A stretch of 64,000 nt of DNA from Gracilibacillus kekensis (GCF_900143085.1 NZ_FRCZ01000001.1:930001-994000), one strand, 5' to 3'; counted from the stretch's first letter, positions 45,840 to 56,524 are shown. Notes: generated by a model not told the origin, from the letters alone. Program-made: numbers and translations.

Positions 45840-46960
45840 TCCACTCTCTCCCCCTCTATAGGAAATAACCCACGTACGATGAATTGATTATTGTATACTA
45901 ATACATCTAATTCTCCGTCTATTTGTGCTAACCTTTCTTTCATAGATTTTAACCCAAAGCCTTCCCTATACTCTATGTCATCTTCTACTGGATTAATAAC
46001 TTCGAAGCGAAAATGCGTAGTACCTGGTGCTTCTAATATAATGGTCGCTTCCTTACCTCTGCTGTGGCGCATAACATTAGTCAATGATTCCTGAATCGCT
46101 CGGTAAACAACTGTTGCCTGCTTAGGGCTTAAGGAGACGGATAAGGCGTTTTGTCTTGTTAAAAAAGCAATAGAAACATACTGTTCTGCCTCTAACTTAC
46201 GGATTAGGTGAATCACTGCTGCGATTCCTGTCACATGATCTTCTTTAAGTGCCTTTACAGCTTTTCTTGATTCAGACAAGCTTTCATTCGCTAAGTTTTT
46301 TAAAAGGTCCCATTCTGCTCTATTATCCTGTAATCTTAAAATCTCAATTTGCATTAACAAGTTTGTTAACGTGTGACCAACTCTATCATGTATCTCTCGT
46401 CCAATCATGATACGTTCCTGTTGTCTAGCATGCTGATCATTTGTCACGGTATCTCTTTTATGTTTTCGATAGGTTTGTAATAACGCTTGGTAGCGGTCTT
46501 TCATTCCTCTGTTGCTGACTAGTTTGTATTGATAGTAATACGTGCCTGTCAAAACAGAGACAGATAAGACGAAGAAGAAACTTGCTATCATTGGTGATAC
46601 GTATTCAATATGTAATAAAATTGCTGATAATAGAATAAGTGAAACCAAGCCATATAATTTGTGGCCTGCTGATTGATTTATAGTAACGGCAAGTACCAAA
46701 CCTAACATCATCCAAGTAAAAGGGTTAATCTCATTATTGAGCGGTAGTAAAAAGCTAACAGTGATAATACTAATGATAAAAACCCATAGTACCGGTTGAC
46801 TTTTTGCAGCAATAGAAGTAAGAAAAAAACAAACAAAAAACAAAGCAGACATCCCGATTAAATATGTAATTAATCCAGGGCTCGCATTTACCTCCACTAA
46901 TATAGCGCATGCCCATGTTACGATCCATAATGCCAACCAGATCCAAAAAGAAAAACGCAA
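45836..46960 (-). CDS. Sensor histidine kinase (LnrJ-like)
   Basis: 374 aa, TTG start with GGGGGAG five bases upstream. About five membrane helices occupy residues 1-145 with almost no extracellular part. The HisKA_3 dimerisation helix with its His follows (RIMIGREIHDRVGHTLTNLL, about residue 192). HATPase_c motifs are VVYRAIQESLTNVMRHS and GFGLKSMKERLAQID. Intramembrane-sensing kinase of an lnrJKLMN-like locus; LnrJ responds to linearmycins and related polyenes. The ligand here is unknown. Confidence 0.92.
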   Translation of the reverse strand: MRFSFWIWLALWIVTWACAILVEVNASPGLITYLIGMSALFFVCFFLTSIAAKSQPVLWVFIISIITVSFLLPLNNEINPFTWMMLGLVLAVTINQSAGHKLYGLVSLILLSAILLHIEYVSPMIASFFFVLSVSVLTGTYYYQYKLVSNRGMKDRYQALLQTYRKHKRDTVTNDQHARQQERIMIGREIHDRVGHTLTNLLMQIEILRLQDNRAEWDLLKNLANESLSESRKAVKALKEDHVTGIAAVIHLIRKLEAEQYVSIAFLTRQNALSVSLSPKQATVVYRAIQESLTNVMRHSRGKEATIILEAPGTTHFRFEVINPVEDDIEYREGFGLKSMKERLAQIDGELDVLVYNNQFIVRGLFPIEGERVE

Positions 46961-47098
46961 GTTACTCCCCCACTTCTGCCTAAGTCATCTCTATACAATA
47001 TAGCATACATTTCTATGTCAATGCAGAACAGATCATTCGCTTCTCTTTTTGTATTCCTTTATAATAATGTAAACGCTTAACATGGAGGGAACAAATTT

Positions 47099-48061
47099 AT
47101 GCAATATCGTCATTTAGGAAATACCGGCCTAAAAGTCAGCGAGATTAGTTTAGGGAGCTGGCTCACTTACGGAGGATATGTGGAAGAAAAAAATGCAGAA
47201 GCTTCCATCGATAAAGCCTATGATTTAGGGATCAACTTTTTTGATACGGCAAATGTCTACATGCGTGGGGAAGCAGAAAAAATTGTCGGTAAAGCTTTGC
47301 GTAAATATCCTAGAAATTCCTATGTATTAGCAACGAAAGTTTTTGGTAAAATGGGAGATGGTCCCAACGACCAAGGGTTATCTCGAAAGCATATTATCGA
47401 GCAATGCAATGCTAGTTTAGACAGATTAGGCTTAGATTACGTCGATGTCTATTATTGCCACCGCTATCATTCGGATACGCCGATTGAGGAAACGTTGCGA
47501 GCATTGGAAGATTTAGTTAGACAAGGAAAAATTCTATATATAGGGGTTAGCGAATGGACTGCCGAACAAATGACAGAAGCTGTTCGTATTGCTGATAGAA
47601 AGTTACTGGACCGAATCGTTGTTAATCAACCGAATTATAGTATGCTGCATCGTTATATTGAAAAAGAAGTAATTCCGGTTAGTGAGAAAAATGGAATTGG
47701 TCAAGTTGTATTTTCTCCTTTAGCTCAGGGTGTACTCACTGGTAAATACAAAAAAGGAGAAGCGATTCCTAGTGATAGTCGCGCTGCCCAAAAAGACTTA
47801 GACCTATCACGAATTTTAACGGAAGCGAACTTAGAACGAGTAGAAGCATTAAAAGGAATTGCTGCCAACGAAAATTTATCAATAGCACAATTAGCAATTG
47901 CTTGGATTTTGCGTCAGGATAATGTTTCCAGTGCATTAATTGGTGCAAGCCGACCTGAACAAATCGAAGAAAATGCAAAAGCCTCAGGAATATCCCTTTC
48001 ACAAGAAACATTAGCAAAAGTAGAGGATATTCTGGCACACGATAACTCTCATAATAAATAA
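47099..48061 (+). CDS. Aldo/keto reductase
   Basis: 320 aa (beta/alpha)8 NADPH-dependent reductase of the Kv-beta-like branch. The catalytic tetrad is visible as Asp and Tyr in NFFDTANVYMRGEAE (about 48-55), Lys in YVLATKVFG and His in DVYYCHRYHS. The C-terminal coenzyme loop is SSALIGASRPEQIEENAKA. The N-terminus MQYRHLGNTGLKVSEISLGS is typical. GGAGGG precedes the ATG. It reduces aldehydes or ketones of uncertain identity. It is convergent with the hxlR-type gene, with a shared terminator between them. Confidence 0.92.
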   Translation: MQYRHLGNTGLKVSEISLGSWLTYGGYVEEKNAEASIDKAYDLGINFFDTANVYMRGEAEKIVGKALRKYPRNSYVLATKVFGKMGDGPNDQGLSRKHIIEQCNASLDRLGLDYVDVYYCHRYHSDTPIEETLRALEDLVRQGKILYIGVSEWTAEQMTEAVRIADRKLLDRIVVNQPNYSMLHRYIEKEVIPVSEKNGIGQVVFSPLAQGVLTGKYKKGEAIPSDSRAAQKDLDLSRILTEANLERVEALKGIAANENLSIAQLAIAWILRQDNVSSALIGASRPEQIEENAKASGISLSQETLAKVEDILAHDNSHNK

Positions 48062-48161
48062 CATAACTAATCAACTATATCTTCATTCACTTCACATTTA
48101 AAACAGGAATTGGATACCAAAACACAGTAATACCAACGGTTATACTTTCCTTGCTTATTAG

Positions 48162-48209
48162 AAAAACTCCAAACGATTTGAATTAACTTTGAAATCGTTT
48201 GGAGTTTTA
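48162..48209. terminator. Shared bidirectional terminator (recurrent type)
   Basis: AAAACTCCAAACGATTT pairs with AAATCGTTTGGAGTTTT, a variant of the recurrent TCCAAACGAT stem. It sits between convergent genes, and its last bases abut the HxlR stop codon. Confidence 0.85.
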
Positions 48210-48533
48210 TTATGAAGGTGTTTTGTCTTTGTTATTATGTTTCTCTCCCCATGCTACCATCTCATTTAATAATGGCTTAAGACTTCTTCCATATTTTGTT
48301 AACGAATACTCAACCCACGGCGGGACAACTGGGTAGGATTTTTTAGAAATTAAATGATCCTCCTCTAATTCTCTTAATTGCTTTATTAATGTTTGATGAT
48401 TAATTAATGGAATACTTTTTTTAATTTCTCCAAACCTAAGTGTTCCGTCGAATAATTTTAATAAAATAACTGCCTTCCATTTTCCACATACTACATCTAA
48501 TACAACTTTTGTATTTTCCAAATCTTTGTCCAT
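48210..48533 (-). CDS. HxlR-family transcriptional regulator
   Basis: 107 aa winged helix. The family opening VLDVVCGKWKAVILLKLFDG contains the conserved cysteine (C16) that senses electrophiles or disulfide stress in YodB and HypR. RFGEIKKSIPLINHQTLIKQ, then LRELEEDHLI, is the recognition and wing region. No upstream target is evident. It is divergent from the STAS-protein gene (110-bp shared intergenic region), and it may also control the neighbouring aldo/keto reductase. Both are inferences. Confidence 0.9.
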   Translation of the reverse strand: MDKDLENTKVVLDVVCGKWKAVILLKLFDGTLRFGEIKKSIPLINHQTLIKQLRELEEDHLISKKSYPVVPPWVEYSLTKYGRSLKPLLNEMVAWGEKHNNKDKTPS

Positions 48534-48642
48534 ATATCTCTCCCCTTAGTATAAATTAATATACCTCTTTTATTCTTATCTTAATCCTATAAACTTATAT
48601 TATTATAGTTTTTTTATAAGAACTGAGGAGGAAAAGATAAAA

Positions 48643-49437
48643 ATGCCTGAAGAAAATCATAGTAAATATACTGCTCATGTACTCTCACAACAGAGCTCCA
48701 ACATTGCAAATTCCATCTATAATCAACACGAACATCCACATATTTATATATTGATAGAAAATTTAATCTATATACTTAGTACAAATTTGAACAGTGTTAC
48801 TAACGACGAGATATGTAATGAACTTAAAAGTTCTGGTTTTAAAAATGGAAATATAAGACTAGATCGTGACGTTTTTTTAAAGACGCTTGACCTTCTCCCA
48901 TTGGTTAGTCAAGCCATATTCAACATCCTGAAAGAAAATGCTAAAAAGCACACTATAACTTATGATGAATATTATATACTGTCCAAAAAAATTGACGAAA
49001 TGATACTTCATTTCAACTCAGGTTATGTACGTGGATTCATGCATATTTATCAAGTGGAAACTGACAAACATTTATCTGACGATTTAATGGAACTTTCTGT
49101 GCCTATTATTAAAATTGATCACCACATTGGCGTATGTCCTTTAATTGGTAAAATTGACGCTGAAAAAGCAACTAATTTAATGAATAAAACCATTCATAAT
49201 GTAGTCGATAAAAAAATCGAATTTCTTATATTTGATCTTACAGGAATTGGAAGCGTTGAAGATTCAGGGTTACAACTATTATTCAAAGCTATAAATTCTA
49301 TGAAATTAGTAGGAACTACTATTATTTTTACGGGGATCAGTAGCCAAATAGCGATGTCATCTTCCTTACGTAATGTGAACCTTTCCAAGATACACGTATA
49401 TCCAACGGTTCGGGACGCTGTTATTTCTTTAAAGTGA
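48643..49437 (+). CDS. RsbR-like STAS-domain protein
   Basis: 264 aa with GAGGAGG upstream of the ATG. The C-terminal STAS domain (about 150-264) includes KIDHHIGVCPLIGKIDAEKA and the phosphorylation loop FLIFDLTGIGSVEDSGLQLL, with Thr and Ser at the positions used in RsbR paralogues. The N-terminal ~130 residues are helical and could be the sensory globin-like domain of an RsbR-type stressosome protein. Such proteins control sigma-B release. No rsbS/rsbT is adjacent, so it is an orphan paralogue. Confidence 0.78.
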   Translation: MPEENHSKYTAHVLSQQSSNIANSIYNQHEHPHIYILIENLIYILSTNLNSVTNDEICNELKSSGFKNGNIRLDRDVFLKTLDLLPLVSQAIFNILKENAKKHTITYDEYYILSKKIDEMILHFNSGYVRGFMHIYQVETDKHLSDDLMELSVPIIKIDHHIGVCPLIGKIDAEKATNLMNKTIHNVVDKKIEFLIFDLTGIGSVEDSGLQLLFKAINSMKLVGTTIIFTGISSQIAMSSSLRNVNLSKIHVYPTVRDAVISLK

Positions 49438-49511
49438 CATTATTAGGAAAAGGTATAATGCCTCTCTCTAATAAAAATCACAAATATTCACAAAATTTAC
49501 AATAGAAATCA

Positions 49512-49540
49512 TTGACATTTCCAAATTAAGGGTTTATTAT
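49512..49540 (+). promoter_or_regulatory. Sigma-A promoter of the cysH operon
   Basis: Consensus -35 TTGACA (49512-49517), a 17-bp spacer and -10 TATTAT (49535-49540). It places the start near 49547, just before the riboswitch. Confidence 0.8.
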
Positions 49541-49564
49541 AGTGTTAAATGTTAATAAATGGAA

Positions 49565-49682
49565 TTCTTATCCAGAGAGGTGGAGGGGCAGGCCCTTAGA
49601 AACCTCGGCAACAGGTTCGTTATTGGAACACTGTGCCAAATCCTGCGGGACAACAAATGTTGTAACCCGAAAGATAAGGAGG
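49565..49682 (+). ncRNA. SAM-I (S-box) riboswitch
   Basis: Canonical S-box landmarks appear in order: CTTATCCAGAGAGGTGGAGG, GGCCC, GAAACCTCGGCAACAGG, GTGCCAAATCCTGC, then the closing GAAAGATAAGGAGG. The P1 strands TCTTATC and GATAAGGA pair. With SAM bound, P1 forms and the terminator below is allowed, so sulfate assimilation is switched off when SAM is plentiful. Confidence 0.96.
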
Positions 49683-49698
49683 AACGTCAAAAATTGCC

Positions 49699-49736
49699 TA
49701 CCTTCTTATCAAATACGATAAGGAGGTTTTTACTTT
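49699..49736 (+). terminator. Riboswitch-controlled terminator
   Basis: ACCTTCTTATC and GATAAGGAGG (with a short loop) form a stem followed by TTTTTACTTT. The left strand can pair instead with the 3' side of riboswitch P1 (GATAAGGAGG, 49673-49682) to make the antiterminator. Confidence 0.9.
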
Positions 49737-49847
49737 CTACGAAAAAGTTTTATCGCCTTTTATTCACTACCCAGCTACTTTGCTTATACTTCAATCGAGT
49801 AAATAGTGGGGTTAGAGGCGGTTACACTGTGATAAAGGGGGAAACAC

Positions 49848-50579
49848 ATGATTACGTACAAAAGTTATATCGAAAGCCCATTAAATGAGGAAACCCCACC
49901 AGTAGATGATCCCACTAAAGGAGCTTTAAACATTATTGAATGGGCTTATCAAAGCTATGGTGACTCATTAGTCTACGCTTGCAGTTTCGGTGCAGAAAGC
50001 ATGGTACTTATTGACCTTATTGCCAAGGTAAAAAAAGATGCAGCATTAGTCTTTTTAGATACGGACCTGCATTTTCAAGAAACATATGACTTAATTGAAG
50101 AAGTGCAGAAACGGTACCCGTTATTAAAAATTGAAATGAAAAAACCTTCCATAACCGTAGATGAACAACGTGAACAATATGGCGCTGCTTTATGGAAAAG
50201 AAACCCTGATCAATGCTGTTATATCAGAAAAGTTAAACCTCTTGAAGAAGCATTATCTGGAGCAACAGCCTGGATATCAGGTCTAAGAAGATCACAATCA
50301 CCCACAAGAGCTAACACGAGATTTATTAACAAAGATGATCGATTTCAATCCATCAAAATATGTCCGCTGATTCATTGGTCGTGGGAAGACGTTTGGGATT
50401 ACATTCAATTAAACGCCTTACCTTACAATAAATTGCATGATCAAAGTTATCCCAGTATTGGTTGTATTCCATGTACTGCAAAAGTGTTAAATAATGATGA
50501 TGAACGTGCCGGCAGATGGGCTGACTTTCAGAAAACAGAATGTGGTCTACATGCTAGTTCACCATCATCTACAAACTAA
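49848..50579 (+). CDS. cysH: Adenylylsulfate (APS)/PAPS reductase
   Basis: 243 aa. N-type ATP-pyrophosphatase fold with the loop LVYACSFGAES and the catalytic cysteine in the C-terminal KTECGLH (C232). Four cysteines for a [4Fe-4S] cluster are present: CC at 123-124 and C206/C209 in GCIPC. Such Fe-S-containing CysH proteins use APS (some also PAPS), releasing sulfite. The ATG follows AAAGGGGGAAACAC. First gene of an S-box-controlled cysH-cysJ-cysI-sat-cysC operon. The presence of cysC suggests that PAPS is also made. Confidence 0.94.
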   Translation: MITYKSYIESPLNEETPPVDDPTKGALNIIEWAYQSYGDSLVYACSFGAESMVLIDLIAKVKKDAALVFLDTDLHFQETYDLIEEVQKRYPLLKIEMKKPSITVDEQREQYGAALWKRNPDQCCYIRKVKPLEEALSGATAWISGLRRSQSPTRANTRFINKDDRFQSIKICPLIHWSWEDVWDYIQLNALPYNKLHDQSYPSIGCIPCTAKVLNNDDERAGRWADFQKTECGLHASSPSSTN

Positions 50580-50690
50580 ACGCTTTTTTTATTGCTTTAC
50601 CTAAGTAATTCTATCGGATTAATGCAAATAAAAACGATAACGATGGATTGAATGATACGTTTTAGTATTTCAAAAAAAGAGGTGAATAGA

Positions 50691-52484
50691 ATGACACTAC
50701 AAGTGGTGAATAGTCCGTTTGATGAAAAACAAACGGAGATATTAAATCAAGTTTTACCAACCTTAACAGATGCTCAAAAGAATTGGCTAGCAGGCTATCT
50801 AGCAGCTTCACAAGCAGCCGAAAAACAGGATACGACGCCAGTAAAACATCCTGAAAAAGTAAAAACAAGAACAGTGACCATTCTATATGGATCGGAAACC
50901 GGAAATAGTCAATCACTAGCTGAAAACGTCTCCCAACGTCTAAAAGCAATAGATCGAACTGTCACCATTTCCAGTATGGATGATTACAAACCAAAGAAGC
51001 TTAAGGAAGCAGAAGATTTGCTGATTATAACGGCAACACATGGGGAAGGGGACCCACCAGATAACGCTATTTTATTTCATGAGTTTTTGCACAGCAGAAA
51101 AGCACCTAAATTAGATAAGGTTCAATACTCTGTCCTCTCCCTTGGTGATGAATCTTATGAGCATTTCTGTCAAACGGGAAAAGACTTTGATAAACGTTTA
51201 GAAGAACTCGGGGCAAACAGAATTCACCATCGCATAGATTGTGATGTCGATTATGAGGAATTAGCGGAGGAGTGGATCAATGGTGTATTTGAATTTCTGA
51301 AAAACGAGTCCAGTCCGGATACAAGTCAAGAGCTGGTAAAAACCAGCCCTGCTGAGCAGCCTATCTACTCGAAAAGCAATCCATTTTCTGCAGAGGTGCT
51401 TGATAACATCAAACTGAGTGGAAAGGGCTCTAATAAAGAAACCAGACACATTGAAATCTCTTTGGATAATTCGAATCTGCAATATGAACCTGGCGATTGT
51501 TTAGCCATTTATCCAAAAAACGATCCTGTGCTAGTTCAACAAATCATTGAGACACTTGGCTGGAACTCGGAACAAACAATACCTATTAATAAACAAGGAG
51601 AGATTCGCTCGATCCAAGAGGCGCTCACCTCTATTTTTGAGATTACTAGATTAACAAAAGGATTAATAGAAAAAGCAGCAATTCATTTTAATAACGAAAA
51701 GTTATCCCAATTGTTAAAAAATACATCTGAACTAAAAACATATATAGAAGGTCGAGATTGGTTAGATTTACTTACTGACTACCCGCCGAAAAATCTCGAA
51801 CCGACGTCAATTATGCAAATCTTACGAAAAATTCCTGCACGACAGTACTCGATCTCTAGTAGTCATCAGGCAAATCCCGATGAAGTCCATTTAACCCTGG
51901 CAACCGTTAGATATCACACCCATGGACGTGACCGATGTGGTGTTTGTACAGGAGAAATTGCCGATAGAATTAAGCCTGGTGATATGCTAAATGTCTATGT
52001 GCATAAAAATCCTAATTTTAAATTTCCTTTTGATGAAGAAACACCTGTCGTAATGATTGGACCTGGAACAGGAGTGGCGCCGTTTAGAGGCTATATCGAG
52101 GAAAGGGAAGAGTTGGAATTAAAAGGAAAAACATGGCTCTTTTTTGGTGATCAACATTTCCGTTCTGACTTTTTATATCAAGTAGATTGGCAAAATTGGC
52201 TTAAAAAAGGGTGTCTCAGTAAAATGGATGTCGCCTTTTCCCGTGATAGCAAAGAAAAAGTCTATGTTCAGCATCGTATGCTAGAAAAAGCTAAGGAATT
52301 ATATGAGTGGATTGAAGCAGGAGCACATATTTATGTATGCGGTGACGAAAAGAAAATGGCCAAGGATGTTCATGAAACATTACACATGATCATTTCACAA
52401 GAAGGCAGGTTAGACGAACAAGCAACAAAAGATTATGTCAATAAACTAAAAGCAGAGAAGAGATATCAACGAGATGTGTATTAA
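50691..52484 (+). CDS. cysJ: Sulfite reductase (NADPH) flavoprotein alpha subunit
   Basis: 597 aa from ATG 50691 with AGAGGTG; a longer frame starting at 50652 lacks a ribosome site. Domains: flavodoxin-like FMN domain (about 60-200, [17 protein letters not shown]), then a ferredoxin-reductase-type FAD/NADPH module with [47 protein letters not shown] and the C-terminal [15 protein letters not shown]. It passes electrons from NADPH through FAD and FMN to CysI. An ~110-bp gap separates it from cysH. Confidence 0.96.
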   Translation: MTLQVVNSPFDEKQTEILNQVLPTLTDAQKNWLAGYLAASQAAEKQDTTPVKHPEKVKTRTVTILYGSETGNSQSLAENVSQRLKAIDRTVTISSMDDYKPKKLKEAEDLLIITATHGEGDPPDNAILFHEFLHSRKAPKLDKVQYSVLSLGDESYEHFCQTGKDFDKRLEELGANRIHHRIDCDVDYEELAEEWINGVFEFLKNESSPDTSQELVKTSPAEQPIYSKSNPFSAEVLDNIKLSGKGSNKETRHIEISLDNSNLQYEPGDCLAIYPKNDPVLVQQIIETLGWNSEQTIPINKQGEIRSIQEALTSIFEITRLTKGLIEKAAIHFNNEKLSQLLKNTSELKTYIEGRDWLDLLTDYPPKNLEPTSIMQILRKIPARQYSISSSHQANPDEVHLTLATVRYHTHGRDRCGVCTGEIADRIKPGDMLNVYVHKNPNFKFPFDEETPVVMIGPGTGVAPFRGYIEEREELELKGKTWLFFGDQHFRSDFLYQVDWQNWLKKGCLSKMDVAFSRDSKEKVYVQHRMLEKAKELYEWIEAGAHIYVCGDEKKMAKDVHETLHMIISQEGRLDEQATKDYVNKLKAEKRYQRDVY

Positions 52485-52501
52485 AGGGGGAAAGGAAACT
52501 C

Positions 52502-54214
52502 ATGACAGATCAATCAAATAAATTAGATCCAATTGAAAAATTAAAAGAAGATAGTCAATTTTTGCGGGGGACAATTAGAGAAGGTTTACAAGACCCAATC
52601 ACCGCTTCTATTTCAGACGATGATACAAAACTGTTGAAATTCCATGGTAGCTATCAACAAGATGATCGCGACATTCGTGATGAAAGACGCAAACAAAAGT
52701 TAGAGCCTGCCTATCAATTTATGCTGCGGATCGCGATTCCAGGTGGAGTAGCAACACCAAAACAATGGCTTGCGGTAGATGATTTAGCACAAAAATATGG
52801 AGACGGAACGATTAAATTAACCACTCGGCAAGCCTTTCAATTACATGGTATTTTGAAGTGGAATTTAAAAGATACAATCAAAACAATTAACGACGAATTA
52901 ATGACAACGATCGCCGCATGTGGTGATGTCAACCGAAATGTCATGTGTAATCCCAATCCGTACCAATCGGAGGTTCACCAGGAGATACAAGACTGGGCAC
53001 AAAAAATCAGTGATCATCTTTCACCAAAAACAGGCGCCTATCATGAAATATGGTTGGATCAGGAAAAAATAATAGATTCTAAACAAGAAGCCGAGCCAAT
53101 CTACGGTAAAACGTATTTACCAAGAAAATTCAAAATTGGAATCGCTGCGCCACCTTCGAATGATGTCGATGTCTTTTCACAAGATCTCGGATTAATTGCA
53201 ATTATCGATGACAATGAAGTTAAAGGCTTCAATGTTGTGGTCGGTGGTGGTATGGGCTCCACCCACGGAAATACGGAAACCTATCCTCAAGTAGGAAAAA
53301 TTGCCGGCTATTGTGACAAAAAGGATGTCATCGAAGTTGCTGAAAAAGTCGTGACGATTCAACGTGATTATGGGAACCGTGAGAATCGTAAAAATGCTCG
53401 CTTTAAATATACGATTGATCGCTATGGTCTGGATTGGTTTAAACAAGAATTAGCGGATCGACTAAGCTGGGAGCTAGAGGAAGCGAAGAATTACCATTTT
53501 GACCATAATGGTGACAGGTATGGCTGGATCAAGGGTAAAAACAGGTGGCACCTAACCCTTTTTGTTGAAAATGGCAGAGTAAAAGATACCGATGACTATC
53601 AATTGATGACAGCATTACGTGAAATTGCTCAGATTCATACTGGTGATTTCCGATTAACACCGAACCAAAACTTAGTGTTAGCTAATGTGACGGCACCAAA
53701 AAAGAAAAAAATCCAGGAAATCATCGACATGTACGCGATCACAGATGGTAAGCATTATTCTGGGTTGCGCCGGAATTCCATTGCTTGTGTTGCACTTCCT
53801 ACATGTGGGCTAGCCATGGCAGAATCTGAACGTTATTTGCCTTCGCTAATTGACAAAATTGAAGGACTTATGTCAGCTGAAGGCATTCAGGAACAGGAAA
53901 TCGTGATTCGAATGTCCGGCTGTCCAAATGGCTGCTCACGCCCTGCCCTTGCGGAAATTGCTTTTATTGGTAAAGCACCAGGAAAATACAACTTTTATTT
54001 AGGTGGTAGTTTTATTGGTGACAGATTAAATCAACTATATCGTGAAAATATTGGAGAAACTGAAATCCTTTCTTTGTTGAAAGATATATTTCATGATTAT
54101 GCAAACGACCGTTTAGAGAAAGAATACTTTGGGGATTTCGTTGTCCGCAAAGGTTATGTAGATGAAGTATATGATGGCAGACAATTTCATCGCGAGCAGA
54201 GAGGAGCTTTATAA
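52502..54214 (+). CDS. cysI: Sulfite reductase (NADPH) hemoprotein beta subunit
   Basis: 570 aa. Two nitrite/sulfite-reductase half-repeats. Anion/siroheme arginines and lysines are in [20 protein letters not shown], and the [4Fe-4S]-siroheme cysteines are in [14 protein letters not shown] and [11 protein letters not shown]. It reduces sulfite to sulfide with six electrons from CysJ. GGGGGAAAGG precedes the ATG; the stop overlaps the sat start (TAATG). Siroheme synthesis genes are not in the window. Confidence 0.97.
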   Translation: MTDQSNKLDPIEKLKEDSQFLRGTIREGLQDPITASISDDDTKLLKFHGSYQQDDRDIRDERRKQKLEPAYQFMLRIAIPGGVATPKQWLAVDDLAQKYGDGTIKLTTRQAFQLHGILKWNLKDTIKTINDELMTTIAACGDVNRNVMCNPNPYQSEVHQEIQDWAQKISDHLSPKTGAYHEIWLDQEKIIDSKQEAEPIYGKTYLPRKFKIGIAAPPSNDVDVFSQDLGLIAIIDDNEVKGFNVVVGGGMGSTHGNTETYPQVGKIAGYCDKKDVIEVAEKVVTIQRDYGNRENRKNARFKYTIDRYGLDWFKQELADRLSWELEEAKNYHFDHNGDRYGWIKGKNRWHLTLFVENGRVKDTDDYQLMTALREIAQIHTGDFRLTPNQNLVLANVTAPKKKKIQEIIDMYAITDGKHYSGLRRNSIACVALPTCGLAMAESERYLPSLIDKIEGLMSAEGIQEQEIVIRMSGCPNGCSRPALAEIAFIGKAPGKYNFYLGGSFIGDRLNQLYRENIGETEILSLLKDIFHDYANDRLEKEYFGDFVVRKGYVDEVYDGRQFHREQRGAL

Positions 54215-55401
54215 TGGCAGCAATTAAAGAAAAAGTAAATGAGACGGTATCAGCCCATGGTGGTAGCCTAGTCAATTGTGAAGTAACGGGAGTAGAAAGA
54301 GAAAAACTTTTATTGGAAGCGGAAAACTTTAACTCTATCACCATTAACGCCTGGAGTATCTCTGACTTAGAATTGATCGGAATTGGTGGTTTTAGTCCAT
54401 TGACAGGCTTCCTGGGAAAAGAAGATTATCTTGAAGTGCTCGATAACCTCCATTTAAAAGATGGAAACGTCTGGAGTATTCCTATAAATCTAGCAGTATC
54501 GGAAAGTGAAGCCGATTCCTTATTAATTGGAGAATCTATTGCTTTGTATGGAGAAGATGGCATTCTCTACGGCACATTAAATCTTCAGGAAAAATATACG
54601 TATGACAAACAAAATGAAGCTGCATCTGTGTATGGAACCACAGATCAAGCACATCCAGGAGTTAAAAAGCTTTATGAGAAAGGTAATGTCTATTTAGCAG
54701 GGCCCATTTCTTTAGTGAATCGTCCTAAGCATGATCAGTTTAAAGATTTTCATCTCGATCCCACTGAAACGAGACAACTATTTCAAGAGCTGGGATGGAA
54801 AACAGTTGTCGGATTTCAGACAAGGAACCCTGTCCACCGTGCACATGAATATATTCAAAAATGCGCGTTAGAAACGGTTGATGGCTTATTATTAAATCCT
54901 TTAGTTGGTGAGACCAAATCAGATGACATCCCCGCAGATATACGGATGGAGAGCTATCAAACGATTTTAAAGCACTACTATCCAAAGGATCGTACCAGAT
55001 TAGTCATTTATCCCGCTGCCATGCGTTATGCCGGACCACGTGAAGCAATCTTGCATGCGATCGTCCGCCAAAATTATGGATGCACCCATTTTATAGTAGG
55101 CAGAGATCATGCAGGAGTCGGTGATTATTATGGTACTTATGAAGCACAGGAATTAATTTCAGAATATCAAAATGAATTGGATATTCACATTTTTAAATTC
55201 GAGCATGCCTTTTATTGCAACAAATGTGAGAATATGGCCTCTCAAAAAACCTGTCCACATGATAAGTCTGAGCACGTACACTTAAGTGGAACCAAAGTGA
55301 GAGAGAAGTTACGAAATGGTGAGTCCTTACCACGACAATTTTCAAGACCAGAGGTGGCAGAGGTATTAATTAAAGGATTACAAAGGGGTTCAAAACAATG
55401 A
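54214..55401 (+). CDS. sat: Sulfate adenylyltransferase (ATP sulfurylase)
   Basis: 395 aa, the homo-oligomeric Sat type (not CysDN). An N-terminal PUA-like domain ([20 protein letters not shown]) is followed by the catalytic domain with [12 protein letters not shown] (Q-x-R-N-P and HxxH nucleotide motif) and [15 protein letters not shown] short zinc-like cluster [15 protein letters not shown] lies near residue 336. It activates sulfate to APS. It overlaps cysI by 1 bp and cysC by 4 bp, implying tight coupling. Confidence 0.97.
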   Translation: MAAIKEKVNETVSAHGGSLVNCEVTGVEREKLLLEAENFNSITINAWSISDLELIGIGGFSPLTGFLGKEDYLEVLDNLHLKDGNVWSIPINLAVSESEADSLLIGESIALYGEDGILYGTLNLQEKYTYDKQNEAASVYGTTDQAHPGVKKLYEKGNVYLAGPISLVNRPKHDQFKDFHLDPTETRQLFQELGWKTVVGFQTRNPVHRAHEYIQKCALETVDGLLLNPLVGETKSDDIPADIRMESYQTILKHYYPKDRTRLVIYPAAMRYAGPREAILHAIVRQNYGCTHFIVGRDHAGVGDYYGTYEAQELISEYQNELDIHIFKFEHAFYCNKCENMASQKTCPHDKSEHVHLSGTKVREKLRNGESLPRQFSRPEVAEVLIKGLQRGSKQ

Positions 55402-55997
55402 CCGAAACAAAACACATTGTGTGGCATGATTCTGTGATCACTAAACAGGATCGTATCAAGCGAAACAACCACCAAAGTCCGGTTCTATGGTTTACAGGTC
55501 TGTCTGGATCCGGCAAATCCACACTCACAGTCGCTTTGGAAAATGCATTACATGAAAGAGGAGTACGTTCTTATCGATTAGACGGTGATAATATTCGCCA
55601 TGGGTTAAATGCTAACCTGGGATTTACTCCTGACGATCGAAAAGAAAACATACGTCGAATTGGTGAAGTCTCCAAATTATTAAATGACGCAGGACTTTTC
55701 ACATTAACAGCCTTTATTTCTCCTTATCAGGAGGATCGTGATAAGGTCAGACAAATTATACCTGACGGGGAATTTATCGAAGTATATGTAAAGTGTAGTT
55801 TGGAAAGCTGTGAAGCTCGCGACCCAAAAGGTCTATATCAGAAAGCACGATCCGGTGAGATTAAAGGGTTCACCGGTATTGATGCCCCATATGAAGAACC
55901 GCTTGCTCCCGAGTTAGTGATTGATACAGAGAGCCAATCCGTGGAAGAAGCAGTCGCAGAAGTGCTGGAATTTTTAAAGACGAGAAATTTCTTGTAA
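55398..55997 (+). CDS. cysC: Adenylylsulfate kinase
   Basis: 199 aa P-loop kinase that turns APS into PAPS. The P-loop is [12 protein letters not shown] (about residue 33). [36 protein letters not shown] and [20 protein letters not shown] are the substrate-binding signatures of CysC. Last gene of the S-box operon, followed by a terminator. The upstream cysH has the Fe-S cysteines associated with APS use, so PAPS may serve other sulfonation reactions or CysH may accept both. Confidence 0.96.
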   Translation: MTETKHIVWHDSVITKQDRIKRNNHQSPVLWFTGLSGSGKSTLTVALENALHERGVRSYRLDGDNIRHGLNANLGFTPDDRKENIRRIGEVSKLLNDAGLFTLTAFISPYQEDRDKVRQIIPDGEFIEVYVKCSLESCEARDPKGLYQKARSGEIKGFTGIDAPYEEPLAPELVIDTESQSVEEAVAEVLEFLKTRNFL

Positions 55998-56009
55998 TTG
56001 GATAATAGT

Positions 56010-56040
56010 AGAAAAATCCGAACTAGGTTCGGATTTTTCT
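56010..56040. terminator. Terminator of the cysH operon
   Basis: AAAAATCCGAAC pairs with GTTCGGATTTTT around a 3-nt loop; T-rich on both sides. Confidence 0.85.
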
Positions 56041-56101
56041 TTCTCATTGGGATGCTGTTCTTCTTGCATTTGAAGCGGTTCTTCTTGCAGATTACTTTCA
56101 T

Positions 56102-56524
56102 TTATTGTTTTTTATCTTGCTCAATAGACTTCTGATTATTTTTCCAAGTAATGTATCTGTCTATATCATCTGAGATTTGTTTGATTGCAAATCCAATCAC
56201 TGCCGCATCGTCAAAAAAGCCTAAGCCTACTATAAAGTCCGGGATTAAATCAATTGGAGTAACAAAATATAGAATCGTTGCAATAATCATCATAATAGAG
56301 CCTTTGGGTATTTCTTTATACTCTCCTTTGATCCATGACCGGAACATTTCTAAAAGTAATTGGAGTTTTTTCCATACTTCTTCAAGTCGCCCCTTTTTTT
56401 GATTAGCTTTACTTACTGCTTCATTTAAGAGGTTTTCTGACTTCTTTTTATTTTGAAAGTACTCTTTTGCTTTATTCGTATATTTTTTGTACCCTTGTTC
56501 AAAATTCTTAGCTTTAGGCATCAT
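56102..56524 (-). CDS. DUF1232 (YkvA-like) membrane protein
   Basis: 140 aa from the MMPK start at 56524 (GGAGG six bases upstream). A basic, helical N-terminus of about 70 residues precedes the DUF1232 core: YKEIPKGSIMMIIATILYFV, then TPIDLIPDFI and GFFDDAAVIGFAIKQISDDI. It is anchored by one or two membrane helices. YkvA proteins have no established function. Convergent with cysC. Confidence 0.85.
   Translation of the reverse strand: MMPKAKNFEQGYKKYTNKAKEYFQNKKKSENLLNEAVSKANQKKGRLEEVWKKLQLLLEMFRSWIKGEYKEIPKGSIMMIIATILYFVTPIDLIPDFIVGLGFFDDAAVIGFAIKQISDDIDRYITWKNNQKSIEQDKKQ

Noticed and set aside
49559-49888. An open frame of 109 codons across the cysH leader
   Set aside because: It runs through the SAM riboswitch and its terminator, has no ribosome site and resembles no protein; the RNA structure explains the sequence.
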